From contig CATPAO010000224.1 in the NCBI GenBank assembly GCA_955652025.1, forward strand, positions 1 through 10,605: a stretch of DNA of 10,605 bases, in the 5' to 3' direction. The notes under the pieces are model-generated. The model worked only from the letters and a program-made list of their open reading frames with translations, was not told the DNA's origin and did not search any database. Below are positions 1-6,232 of the stretch, in pieces. The stretch comes from Casimicrobiaceae bacterium. Lineage in GTDB: Bacteria; Pseudomonadota; Gammaproteobacteria; Burkholderiales; Casimicrobiaceae. Positions within the stretch are counted from its first letter, which is position 1. Each line of letters starts with the position of its first letter. A program made the position numbers and the translations under genes.

Positions 1-140
1 ACACACAATGGACTAGCCGGTGCCGTAGCCCACGGAGCGCGCCGCTCGCGCATCGTTCAACCGCCCCAGCCGGCGGCGGTCGCCGGACCCAGGCGGGCAC
101 ATGGACGCGCGAACCGTCAGGCCTGTGGCCCGGGTTCGGC

Positions 141-146
141 TAAACT
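141..146 (+). promoter_or_regulatory. possible -10 box for the glycosyltransferase
   Basis: TAAACT lies 43 bases upstream of the glycosyltransferase ATG, in an otherwise very GC-rich stretch. It matches four of six positions of the sigma-70 -10 consensus. I see no good -35 element at 16-18 bases upstream, so this is only a candidate. The rest of bases 1-189 shows no gene I can support. Confidence 0.25.
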
Positions 147-189
147 CGACGGCCCGCCCGCCACGACCCCCGGTCGAATCCGCCCGCCG

Positions 190-1260
190 ATGCCGACGTC
201 GCTTTGTCTCAACATGATCGTCAAGAACGAGGCGCACGTGATCCGTCGTTGCCTCGATTCCGTCCGGGCTTACGTCAACCATTGGGTGATCGTCGACACC
301 GGCTCCTCCGACGGTACGCAGGACATCGTCCGATCGCATTTTCGCGACATCCCCGGGGCGCTCCACGAGCGACCTTGGCGCGATTTCGGGACCAATCGCA
401 GCGAGGCCATCGCGCTTGCGCGCGGCAAGTCCGACTACATCCTGGTGATGGACGCCGACTGCGCGTTCGCCGCGCCGCCCGACTTCCGCTTTGGAGCGCT
501 CGACGCCGACGCCTATTACGTCGCGCATCGATACGCCGGTGTCGAGTACGGGCTGGCCGTGCTGCTCGCCGATCGGATCGCATGGCGCTATCAAGGCGTG
601 CTGCACGAATACGTCACCGCCGATGTGCCGCATCGCATCGTCCCGCTGCTCGGGCCGTGGATCGACGTGTTCCACGAAGGCGCGCGGAGCCGGGATCCGC
701 AGACGTATCTGAAAGACGTCGCAACACTCGAAGCCGCGCTCGAGAAGGAGCCCGGCAATGCGCGCTACGCGTTCTATCTGGCGCAAAGCCTGAGAGATGC
801 CGGCCTGGTGCCACGTGCGCTGGCCGCGTTTCAGAGGCGCGCGACGATGGCCGGCTGGGATGAGGAGACTTGGCAGGCGCGCTACCAGACGGCACTGCTG
901 ATGGAGCACCTGAAACACCCCACCGCGGAAGTCGAACGTGCCTATCTCGAGGCGTTCAACGCCCGGCCGCAACGCGCCGAACCATTCGTCCAGCTCGCGC
1001 GCTGGCATCGCGTCCGGCAGGAATGGCCGCTCGCGCTGATGTTTGCGCGTGCGGCCGCGGCGATTCCGCGTCCCGCCGATCAGTTGTTCGTCGAGGACGC
1101 GGCCTACGCCTGGCGCGCCCTGGACGAGCTGGCGATCGCCGCGTGGTACGCCGGTGCGCGGGACGAAGGCCGCCGGGCCGCAGAACGCCTGCTCGCCGAG
1201 CGGCGCTTTCCGGCGAGCGAGCGCGAACGGATCGAGAAAAACGCGGACTGGTACCGATGA
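190..1260 (+). CDS. family 2 glycosyltransferase with TPR-like C-terminal region
   Basis: 356 residues. The N-terminal half is a GT-A fold of family 2: the opening LCLNMIVKNEAHVIRRCLDS, then VDTGSSDGT at residues 35-43 (nucleotide-sugar binding) and MDAD at 87-90, the DxD-type metal site. From about residue 177 onward the protein is helical and Ala/Leu-rich with TPR-like periodicity, as in glycosyltransferases of the SunS/tetratricopeptide type. It has no signal peptide or membrane segment, so it probably acts in the cytoplasm on an envelope glycan or protein; donor and acceptor cannot be told. The frame is open upstream to the window edge but holds no ATG, GTG or TTG, and the canonical family start is at this ATG. 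No clear Shine-Dalgarno sequence precedes it. Confidence 0.85.
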   Translation: MPTSLCLNMIVKNEAHVIRRCLDSVRAYVNHWVIVDTGSSDGTQDIVRSHFRDIPGALHERPWRDFGTNRSEAIALARGKSDYILVMDADCAFAAPPDFRFGALDADAYYVAHRYAGVEYGLAVLLADRIAWRYQGVLHEYVTADVPHRIVPLLGPWIDVFHEGARSRDPQTYLKDVATLEAALEKEPGNARYAFYLAQSLRDAGLVPRALAAFQRRATMAGWDEETWQARYQTALLMEHLKHPTAEVERAYLEAFNARPQRAEPFVQLARWHRVRQEWPLALMFARAAAAIPRPADQLFVEDAAYAWRALDELAIAAWYAGARDEGRRAAERLLAERRFPASERERIEKNADWYR

Positions 1261-1281
1261 ATGCGCGCGCCGTGGCGCGGC

Positions 1282-1287
1282 TATAAT
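1282..1287 (+). promoter_or_regulatory. -10 box (TATAAT) of the yqjD-like operon
   Basis: A perfect TATAAT lies just after the glycosyltransferase stop codon and 75 bases upstream of the DUF883 ATG. It stands out strongly in this GC-rich sequence. The -35 region is poor (TGAATG or GAATGC at 17-18 bases). A short GC hairpin (arms 1266-1270 and 1275-1279) lies immediately upstream; it has no T-run, so I do not call it a terminator. The predicted leader is about 70 nucleotides. Confidence 0.6.
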
Positions 1288-1352
1288 GGGCTTCGGCGCA
1301 GGGTTCGCGACGGATGTTCCGCGCGGCCCGCGCTTCGACTGTCCTTTTTGGT

Positions 1353-1356
1353 GGAG
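1353..1356 (+). promoter_or_regulatory. Shine-Dalgarno site fixing the DUF883 start
   Basis: GGAG ends six bases before the ATG at 1363. It decides the start over an in-frame ATG at 1261, which would place the TATAAT inside the coding region and add 34 residues unlike the family. Confidence 0.65.
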
Positions 1357-1362
1357 CCGACC

Positions 1363-1662
1363 ATGTCCCTTACACGTGAAAAACTCGTCGACGATTTCTC
1401 GGAAATGCTGACCGAAGCCGAGGACCTGATGAAGCGAGCCGCCAACGAGACCGGCGATCGCGCCAAGGATCTCCGCACGCAAGTCGAGGCGAAGCTGCTC
1501 GCCGCCAAGCTTCGGCTGCAGGAGTTGCAAGGCGACGCCGTCGACCAGGCGAAAGCGGCGGCGCGCGTCACCGACGATTACGTGCACGATAACCCGTGGC
1601 AGGCGATCGGGGCCGCCGCGGCGATCGGTTTCGTCGTCGGCCTGATGATGAATCGCCGCTGA
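1363..1662 (+). CDS. DUF883 / ElaB-YqjD family inner-membrane protein
   Basis: 99 residues. The N-terminal two thirds is a charged amphipathic helix (about residues 5-70) rich in Glu, Lys and Ala. It ends in the family hallmark DDYVHDNPWQAIGAAAAIGF and a single C-terminal membrane anchor at about residues 81-96, followed by NRR. In E. coli, YqjD, ElaB and YgaM are tail-anchored proteins of this family; YqjD has been reported to bind ribosomes in stationary phase. That role is known for the family and not shown here. The stop codon overlaps the next gene's ATG by one base (TGATG), suggesting translational coupling with the YqjE-like gene. Confidence 0.9.
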   Translation: MSLTREKLVDDFSEMLTEAEDLMKRAANETGDRAKDLRTQVEAKLLAAKLRLQELQGDAVDQAKAAARVTDDYVHDNPWQAIGAAAAIGFVVGLMMNRR

Positions 1663-2078
1663 TGGCCGACGGGCGCGACGGCGAACCGCCGCGCGTGGAC
1701 TTTCGCAGCGCAGCGGCGCGGCTGGCCGATTCGGCGCTCGCGCTGACGCGAACGCGCGCCGAGTTGGCGGCGGTCGAATTCGCCGAGGAGCGCGAACGGC
1801 TGAAGCGCTCGGCCATGATGCTGGCCGGCGCCGCGTTCATGCTCTCGTTCGCGCTCCTGGGCGTCGCCGCGTGGATCGTCGTCTATTATTGGGACACACA
1901 CCGGCTCGAGGCCATCGCCGCCGTGACACTCGTCTTCGCGGCGATCGGTGCGGGTCTTTTGTGGCGCAACGCCGTGCAAGGACGGGACGCGCCGGCGCCG
2001 TTCGCCGCGACGCTGGCGGAACTCGAAAAGGACCGCGTGTGGCTCACGAAGCGCACCGGCCATCGGAACGCCGAATGA
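1662..2078 (+). CDS. YqjE-like membrane protein (phage-holin-family superfamily)
   Basis: 138 residues. After a charged N-terminal region (1-50) with an amphipathic helix around LTRTRAELAAVEFAEERERL, two membrane segments follow at about 51-76 and 83-101, then a charged cytoplasmic tail. This layout and its place between DUF883 and YqjK-like genes match the YqjE family (annotated in databases as phage holin family protein), although there is no sign of a phage here. The start at 1662 is chosen over an in-frame upstream ATG (1596) because it overlaps the preceding stop by one base and the preceding gene is clearly coding. Function is not established; the pairing suggests an envelope or stress role. 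Confidence 0.85.
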   Translation: MADGRDGEPPRVDFRSAAARLADSALALTRTRAELAAVEFAEERERLKRSAMMLAGAAFMLSFALLGVAAWIVVYYWDTHRLEAIAAVTLVFAAIGAGLLWRNAVQGRDAPAPFAATLAELEKDRVWLTKRTGHRNAE

Positions 2079-2356
2079 TGGCGCCCTACGATCTCGCTGC
2101 ACGCAAGGCGCTATTGACCGCGCAGGCCGACCTGTCGCGCATGCAGGTGGCGCTGGCGTGGGAGGACCTTCGCTCGGTCGTCTCGCCGCCGCCCTCGGCC
2201 GCCCGCTCCGGGGGGGCGCGCCGCACCGCGGCGTTTCTGGTCGGCATTGCCGCGCCGCTCCTCGGCAGGACGCGGCTCACGCGCGCGCTCCGACTCGCGA
2301 CGATTGCCGTGACGGTCGTACGCGCGCTGCGCAGCCTGCGCGCGGGATCGCGTTGA
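2075..2356 (+). CDS. YqjK-like small hypothetical protein
   Basis: 93 residues. Its ATG overlaps the YqjE-like stop in the ATGATG at 2075-2080, so either of two adjacent ATGs could start it. The N-terminal part (about 6-35) is an amphipathic helix with Gln, Arg and Trp. A Pro/Ser/Arg linker follows at 36-50, then a weakly hydrophobic, Arg-studded C-terminal half. It is placed as the third gene of the yqjD-yqjE-yqjK order known from enterobacteria and betaproteobacteria. The assignment rests on position and composition more than on a motif. It ends 6 bases from the convergent ubiD stop, with no strong terminator hairpin between. Confidence 0.7.
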   Translation: MMAPYDLAARKALLTAQADLSRMQVALAWEDLRSVVSPPPSAARSGGARRTAAFLVGIAAPLLGRTRLTRALRLATIAVTVVRALRSLRAGSR

Positions 2357-2362
2357 GCGTTC

Positions 2363-3883
2363 TTATTCGCTGAACAACTCGCGGTAGAGCGCGTCGACGC
2401 GCGCCTTCACCGCTGCATCCATCTCGATCGGCCGGCCCCAGGCCCGCGTCGTTTCCGCCGGCCACTTGTTCGTTGCGTCGATGCCGAGCTTGCTGCCGAG
2501 ACTCGCGATGGGCGAGGCGAAATCGAGATAGTCGATCGGCGTGTTTTCGACAATCGTCAGATCGCGCGCGGGATCGACGCGCGTCGCGAGCGCCCAGATC
2601 ACGTCCTTCCAATCACGGACGTTCACGTCGTCGTCGGTGACGATGATGATCTTCGTGTACATTAACTGGCGCAGGAAGCTCCATACGCCGAACATCACGC
2701 GCTTGGCGTGTCCGGCGTACTGCTTTTTCATCGCGACGACAGCGACCCGATACGAGCAGCCTTCGGGCGGCAGATAGAAATCGGCGATCTCCGGATACTG
2801 CTTTTGCAATAGCGGCAGGAACACCTCGTTCAGCGCGACGCCGAGAATCGCGGGCTCGTCCGGCGGCTTCCCCGTGTAAGTCGAGTGGTAGATCGGATCG
2901 CGTCGCAGCGTCATCTTCTCGATCGTGAGCACCGGAAAGCGCTCGGCTTCGTTGTAGTAGCCGGTGTGATCGCCGAACGGACCTTCCGCCGCGGTTTGAT
3001 AGCCGGTCGGGTCGCTCGCATCAGGCTCAATGAATCCTTCGAGCACGATCTCCGCCGCCGCCGGCACTTGCAGGTCGTGCGTCAGGCAATCGACGATTTC
3101 GGTCCGCGCGCCGCGCAGCAGTCCCGCGAATTGATATTCGGACAGCGAATCGGGAATCGGCGTCACGGCGCCGAGAATCGTGGCCGGATCGGCGCCCAAC
3201 GCAACCGCGATCGGAAACGGCGTGCCGGGATTCGTCTGCGCGTGGTCGCGAAAATCGAGCGCACCGCCGCGCATGCCGAGCCAGCGCATGATCAATTTAT
3301 TGCGCGCGATCACCTGCTGGCGATAGATGCCGAGATTCTGCCGCGTCTTGTGCGGCCCGCGCGTGACGGTAAGGCCCCACGTGATCAGCGGGCCTGCGTC
3401 GCCCGGCCAGCACGTCTGGATCGGCAAGCGCGCGAGATCGATGTCGGCACCGTCCCACACGACATCCTGGCATGGCGCGCTCCGTCGAACCTTCGGCGCC
3501 ATGTCGAGCACTTTCATCAGCACCGGCCGCGTGTTTTGCCATGCGTCCTTCAGACTTTGCGGGGGGTCCGGCTCCTTGAGAAACGCGAGCAGGCGCCCCA
3601 CTTCGCGCAGGCTTTCGCGCCAATCGGCGGGATCGGCTCCCATTGCGCGGGCGACGCGTTCCGGCGTACCGAACAGATTGCCGAGGACGGGAATCAGCGC
3701 GCCCGACGGTCCACGAAAGTCGCCTTTCGGTTGCTCGAATAAAAGCGCGGGACCGCGCGCCTTCAGCGTGCGATCGCAAAGCTCGGTCATCTCGAGCTTC
3801 GGATCGACCGGCGTGAGCACGCGTTTCAACTCGCCGGCGGCTTCGAGTTGCGCGAGGAAATCGCGGAGGTCGCCGTATTTCAT
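2363..3883 (-). CDS. ubiD: 4-hydroxy-3-polyprenylbenzoate decarboxylase UbiD
   Basis: 506 residues, close to the 497 of E. coli UbiD. It decarboxylates 3-polyprenyl-4-hydroxybenzoate in ubiquinone synthesis using prenylated FMN made by UbiX (not in this window). The sequence follows E. coli UbiD from end to end: opening [40 protein letters not shown] (Asn183, equivalent of the metal ligand Asn172), RWL at 200-202, LSEY (Glu249, equivalent of Glu238), GDHTGYYNE (Asp305, equivalent of proton donor Asp287) and [13 protein letters not shown] near the C-terminus. The start is chosen by the conserved MKY opening. An upstream in-frame ATG (3964) would add 27 unrelated residues. No Shine-Dalgarno sequence precedes the chosen start. 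Oddities are Met204, where E. coli has His (see findings), and a seven-residue insertion before the proton-donor loop, which I recall in other betaproteobacterial UbiDs. The 97 bases upstream to the zinc-ribbon gene show no clear promoter. Confidence 0.95.
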   Translation of the reverse strand: MKYGDLRDFLAQLEAAGELKRVLTPVDPKLEMTELCDRTLKARGPALLFEQPKGDFRGPSGALIPVLGNLFGTPERVARAMGADPADWRESLREVGRLLAFLKEPDPPQSLKDAWQNTRPVLMKVLDMAPKVRRSAPCQDVVWDGADIDLARLPIQTCWPGDAGPLITWGLTVTRGPHKTRQNLGIYRQQVIARNKLIMRWLGMRGGALDFRDHAQTNPGTPFPIAVALGADPATILGAVTPIPDSLSEYQFAGLLRGARTEIVDCLTHDLQVPAAAEIVLEGFIEPDASDPTGYQTAAEGPFGDHTGYYNEAERFPVLTIEKMTLRRDPIYHSTYTGKPPDEPAILGVALNEVFLPLLQKQYPEIADFYLPPEGCSYRVAVVAMKKQYAGHAKRVMFGVWSFLRQLMYTKIIIVTDDDVNVRDWKDVIWALATRVDPARDLTIVENTPIDYLDFASPIASLGSKLGIDATNKWPAETTRAWGRPIEMDAAVKARVDALYRELFSE

Positions 3884-3980
3884 CCAATAGGAGGTCGAGG
3901 GACTAACAACGATCGGGGTATGACGGATCCGGAGTTGGGCCGCGAAACGCTGCGACAAAGCCAATCGACATCAGCCGCGA

Positions 3981-4232
3981 TCACGCGGTCGTTGTCGTCT
4001 CGCGTTCGACGCGATGCGGCTCACCTTCGGGATAGTGATACCAATCCCGGTGCGGGGACAACCCGCCACAAGCGAGACATTGCGTCTTCTCCCACCGGTA
4101 GTTACAGCCGGGGCACACGCCGCCCGTCCAAAACGTATTCCAGACGGTGCCGCAACTCGGCACGCAGGACCACCGGTCCTCGGATCGCGGACGCCAGCCG
4201 CACAACGGGCAATGGATCTCCGGCTCGTTCAT
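3981..4232 (-). CDS. small conserved zinc-ribbon protein of unknown function
   Basis: 83 residues with eight cysteines in paired knuckles: C8/C11 (CPLC), C23/C27 (CVPSC), C40/C43 (CPGC) and C52/C55 (CLAC), plus His61 and His66. It is also rich in Trp. This is enough for two zinc sites in a double zinc-ribbon layout. The segment TQCLACGGLSPHRDWYH resembles the C-terminal end of small hypothetical proteins I recall from several bacterial groups. A good Shine-Dalgarno AGGTGG (complement of 4240-4245) lies seven bases before the ATG, which supports translation. It lies 97 bases upstream of ubiD on the same strand and 28 bases after the SDR pseudogene. It has no signal peptide or membrane segment, so it should be cytoplasmic. 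A role in nucleic-acid or protein binding is possible but not shown. Confidence 0.8.
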   Translation of the reverse strand: MNEPEIHCPLCGWRPRSEDRWSCVPSCGTVWNTFWTGGVCPGCNYRWEKTQCLACGGLSPHRDWYHYPEGEPHRVERETTTTA

Positions 4233-4239
4233 GGCGCCG

Positions 4240-4245
4240 CCACCT
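4240..4245 (-). promoter_or_regulatory. Shine-Dalgarno of the zinc-ribbon gene
   Basis: AGGTGG on the minus strand, seven bases before the ATG at 4232. It is one of the best ribosome binding sites in the window and shows that the small zinc-ribbon gene is still served although the gene in front of it is broken. Confidence 0.55.
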
Positions 4246-4260
4246 GTCGGCGACCGTCCG

Positions 4261-4605
4261 TCAAATCACCGCGCCGGCACCGCGGTCCATCGGCACGATC
4301 GCGCCGGTGACGTAACTCGCGCGCTCCGACGCGAGGAACAACGCCACCTTCGCGATTTCCCCCCAGCGCGCCTTCGACGTCCGCGACCATCCGCGCCGCT
4401 TCGTCGGCATGCGTGAGATTCGCGCCGATCGAAATCGGCGCCGCGCTCGACCGCAATCGTGCGAGCGCCGCTCCAGGTTCGCGTGGCTGCGCGAGACGAG
4501 GGCGACTTTCGCGCCTTGACGCAGAAACGCTTCGGCGCACGCATGCCCGATGCCCTTGCTGGCGCCGGTGACGACGACCACTTTGCCCGCGAGATCGAGA
4601 TCCAT
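4261..4605 (-). pseudogene. short-chain dehydrogenase/reductase remnant (frameshift plus internal deletion)
   Basis: The frame from 4605 opens as a normal SDR: LAGKVVVVTGASKGIGHACA (Rossmann TGxxxGIG at residues 13-20), then VALVSRSHANLER. At about 4468 (codon 46) a one-base loss shifts the frame. The SDR then continues in another frame as ALARLRSSAAPISIGANL and THADEAARMVADVEGALG, to a six-C run at 4359-4364. There the first frame resumes with the family's C-terminal end, EIAKVALFLASERASYVTGA followed by IVPMD. The middle of the enzyme, roughly 130-140 residues with the NxAG motif and the Ser/Tyr/Lys catalytic residues, is missing. Intact members are about 250 residues; this one spans 115 codons. 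No active enzyme can result. It lies between the hydrolase gene and the zinc-ribbon gene, all on the same strand. Confidence 0.85.
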
Positions 4606-4614
4606 GCGGTGCGA

Positions 4615-4634
4615 CGCGCCGCGTTGCCGGCGCG
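4615..4634. other. GC-rich hairpin between hydrolase and SDR pseudogene
   Basis: Perfect seven-base inverted repeat (CGCGCCG at 4615-4621 and CGGCGCG at 4628-4634) with a six-base loop. It stands in the 51-base gap, directly before the pseudogene's start codon. There is no T-run on either side, so it is not a clear intrinsic terminator; it may slow or end transcripts from the hydrolase gene, or may be chance in GC-rich sequence. Confidence 0.35.
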
Positions 4635-4656
4635 AATTGATGGTGAACAGGTGATT

Positions 4657-5598
4657 CTAATGCTGAATTCTTGAATCGTCCGCGCCGCGCAACCGCTGGT
4701 TCAGGAATGCGCGCACTTTCGCGTTCGCCTTTTCGCGCGCGGCGGGATTGGCGCCGACGTGCACGCCCTGCCCGGGCGAAACACCGTTCGGCACGTCGGT
4801 GCGATGCGTCACCGGTCCGTTCGGCGCGTCGAAGCCGTGATGGCTGTCCGGATACACGGTCACCTTGAGCGGCTCGCCTCGCGCGGCTATCGCGTCGCCC
4901 AACTCGACGCAAGGCTTCGCCGGCGTCCAGTCGTCAGCGGCGCCGATGTGAATGCGCGTCGGCACCGCCGGTTGCCACCGCTCGGCCGCGCGGAGCGACA
5001 CCTTGCAGCCCGGATAAAACGCAACGGCGGCGCGAAAGAAGGGCGGCGCACCTGCTTTGTCGCGAAACGCCGCGACCTCGCGATCGCGGGCATTGATGGC
5101 GGCGAGCGCGGTGCTGCCGCCGTGCGACCAGCCGACCAGCGCGACGCGGTCGCGCGCAATTTCGTTACGCCCCGACAAATACGCAAGCGCCCCCAGTGCG
5201 TCGAGCCGTCGCCGCGTCGGCGTGATCGGGCTTTCCCCGATCTTGATCGTGCACACTTCGCGCCGGCCGCGCGAGCCGAAGCTGTCGGGAACCAGCACCG
5301 CGTAGCCCTCACCCAGCAGCAGCTCGATTCGCACGCCGAAGCGTTCGGACAAGAGATCTTCGCGGCCTTTGATCGTCGAATACATGCCGCTGCATCCGTG
5401 CAATGCGACGATCGCGGGAAATCCGCCGGCTGGCATCGGGCCGTCGGGCAAGAGCAGCATCGCCTGGATCTGCACCGGCGCACCGCTTTCGTCCTGATCG
5501 AGCGACGGAAACGCAACGCGAGAGAGGCCGCGCGCATCGGCGTGCGGCGCGAGCGCGAGCAGCCCCGCGGTGGCGCACGCGATTGCGCACGCGCGCAT
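4657..5598 (-). CDS. secreted dienelactone-hydrolase-family alpha/beta hydrolase
   Basis: 313 residues from the chosen start. The N-terminus is a signal peptide, MRACAIACATAGLLALAPHADA, probably cut after residue 22, so the product is periplasmic or secreted. The alpha/beta-hydrolase core follows: ALHGCSGMY (65-73, oxyanion region), the nucleophile elbow GWSHGG (156-161, Ser158), an acid in GAADDW (Asp222 or Asp223) and the histidine in SHHGFD (His253 or His254). The family uses a Ser or Cys nucleophile; here it is Ser. The substrate is unknown; an ester or lactone is likely. Upstream in-frame starts exist (ATG 5637, ATG 5667, TTG 5673), but codons before 5598 have mostly A or T in third position (AAT CCT CGA CGA AGT), unlike the gene body, so I take the shorter start. 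No clear Shine-Dalgarno precedes any of them. Confidence 0.85.
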   Translation of the reverse strand: MRACAIACATAGLLALAPHADARGLSRVAFPSLDQDESGAPVQIQAMLLLPDGPMPAGGFPAIVALHGCSGMYSTIKGREDLLSERFGVRIELLLGEGYAVLVPDSFGSRGRREVCTIKIGESPITPTRRRLDALGALAYLSGRNEIARDRVALVGWSHGGSTALAAINARDREVAAFRDKAGAPPFFRAAVAFYPGCKVSLRAAERWQPAVPTRIHIGAADDWTPAKPCVELGDAIAARGEPLKVTVYPDSHHGFDAPNGPVTHRTDVPNGVSPGQGVHVGANPAAREKANAKVRAFLNQRLRGADDSRIQH

Positions 5599-5645
5599 GC
5601 GTGTCGCACGACTTCGTCGAGGATTGTGACCACGCATCGCCCGCG

Positions 5646-5673
5646 ACTTTAGCGCAAATGTCGTCATATGCAA
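5646..5673 (-). promoter_or_regulatory. possible promoter of the hydrolase gene
   Basis: On the minus strand TTGCAT (complement of 5668-5673) is followed after 16 bases by TAAAGT (complement of 5646-5651). These match three and four of six consensus positions. This would put the transcript start about 40 bases before the chosen ATG at 5598, and agrees with the AT-richer, non-coding look of this stretch. A second TTGCAT further upstream overlaps the palindrome at 5690-5704. Confidence 0.25.
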
Positions 5674-5689
5674 CGTGTCGATCGATGAT

Positions 5690-5704
5690 GCAATGCAGCA
5701 TTGC
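5690..5704. promoter_or_regulatory. perfect palindrome, candidate operator upstream of the hydrolase
   Basis: GCAATGC-A-GCATTGC, two seven-base arms around a single central base, in the 154-base gap between the glycosylase stop and the hydrolase start. Its position 92-106 bases upstream of the hydrolase ATG suits a repressor or activator site. The regulator is not in the window. Confidence 0.35.
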
Positions 5705-5747
5705 GGTGCGCATTACATCGCGACGAACGCCCCTGCCATGCAATCAA

Positions 5748-5766
5748 CCCGCTTAGAGCCAGCGGG
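5748..5766 (-). terminator. possible intrinsic terminator overlapping the glycosylase stop codon
   Basis: In the minus-strand transcript CCCGCT and AGCGGG form a six-base perfect stem with a seven-base loop, and the TAA stop codon straddles the loop and the 3' arm. The next bases are TTGATTG, a weak T-tract. It ends the epimerase-ubiA-glycosylase operon. The short tail keeps the call tentative. Confidence 0.4.
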
Positions 5767-6232
5767 CGAGCACACGCCACGCGTCGAGCTTGATCGCGAT
5801 CGGCATCGTGTAGGCGGGACTGGTCGATGGCAGCACGAGCGTCGCGTAACCGGCGGTCCGCCACGCTGATTCGCCGCGCGCGGCGGTACGGCCGTTGAAG
5901 CAGACGGCGGCGAGCTCACGTGCCACACGCTGCACGCGCGCAATCTCCCCGCTCTCGGCGTTGCGGATGTCGGCGTCGAGACTGCCCGCGCGTTCGCACG
6001 CCACTATCGTGTCCCAGATCGCGATTCGACGTGCGCGCACGCGCGCCAGCCGTGCGCCATACGACAATTCCGCCAGCGGCTCGTTCAGCACCGCGCCCAG
6101 GATCCGCCAAAAGTGATTGCGCGGATGCGCGTAATACTGCCGCGCAGCGAGCGAGGCTTCGCTCGGAAAGCTACCGAGGATCAGCACCCGCGCATCGGCT
6201 GCCAGCACCGGCGCCAGGCCGCGCCGCCGCAT
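5753..6232 (-). CDS. DNA-deoxyinosine (hypoxanthine) glycosylase, UDG superfamily
   Basis: 159 residues, typical for the small family 6 hypoxanthine-DNA glycosylases of the uracil-DNA-glycosylase fold. Seen in the sequence: VLILGSFPSEASL at 16-28 (motif 1), YYAHPRNHFW at 33-42 with Asn39 as candidate catalytic residue, CFNG at 111-114 with Asn113, and LPSTSPA at 134-140 (motif 2-like loop). It should remove hypoxanthine arising from adenine deamination from DNA in the cytoplasm. The start ATG overlaps the ubiA stop by one base (TGATG). The frame is open far upstream through ubiA, but that part is only ubiA read out of frame. A mismatch-specific uracil-DNA glycosylase (Mug-like) is the alternative; the GSFPS motif and HPRNHFW favour the deoxyinosine family. 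Confidence 0.85.
   Translation of the reverse strand: MRRRGLAPVLAADARVLILGSFPSEASLAARQYYAHPRNHFWRILGAVLNEPLAELSYGARLARVRARRIAIWDTIVACERAGSLDADIRNAESGEIARVQRVARELAAVCFNGRTAARGESAWRTAGYATLVLPSTSPAYTMPIAIKLDAWRVLARWL

Noticed and set aside
13..1587. 524-codon minus-strand open frame
   Set aside because: It lies wholly opposite the glycosyltransferase and DUF883 genes, has no recognisable motif and an Arg/Gly-rich composition typical of antisense frames in GC-rich DNA.
2357..2374. bidirectional terminator between yqjK-like gene and ubiD
   Set aside because: Only a four-base AGCG/CGCT stem with a mismatch next to it is found; too weak to support a call.
2885..3742. 285-codon + strand open frame
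   Set aside because: Antisense to well-conserved ubiD; His/Arg-rich translation without domains.
4359..4364. six-C run as a programmed frameshift site in the SDR
   Set aside because: Slippage here cannot restore an enzyme, because the catalytic middle of the protein is absent and a second shift lies at about 4468. Decay is the simpler reading.
5581..5640. Tat signal (PRRSR) on the hydrolase if it starts at 5637
   Set aside because: The sequence does not fit the twin-arginine consensus, and the codons before 5598 are unlike the gene body, so the region is probably untranslated leader.
4759..5652. 297-codon + strand open frame
   Set aside because: Antisense to the secreted hydrolase, whose catalytic motifs and signal peptide are clear.
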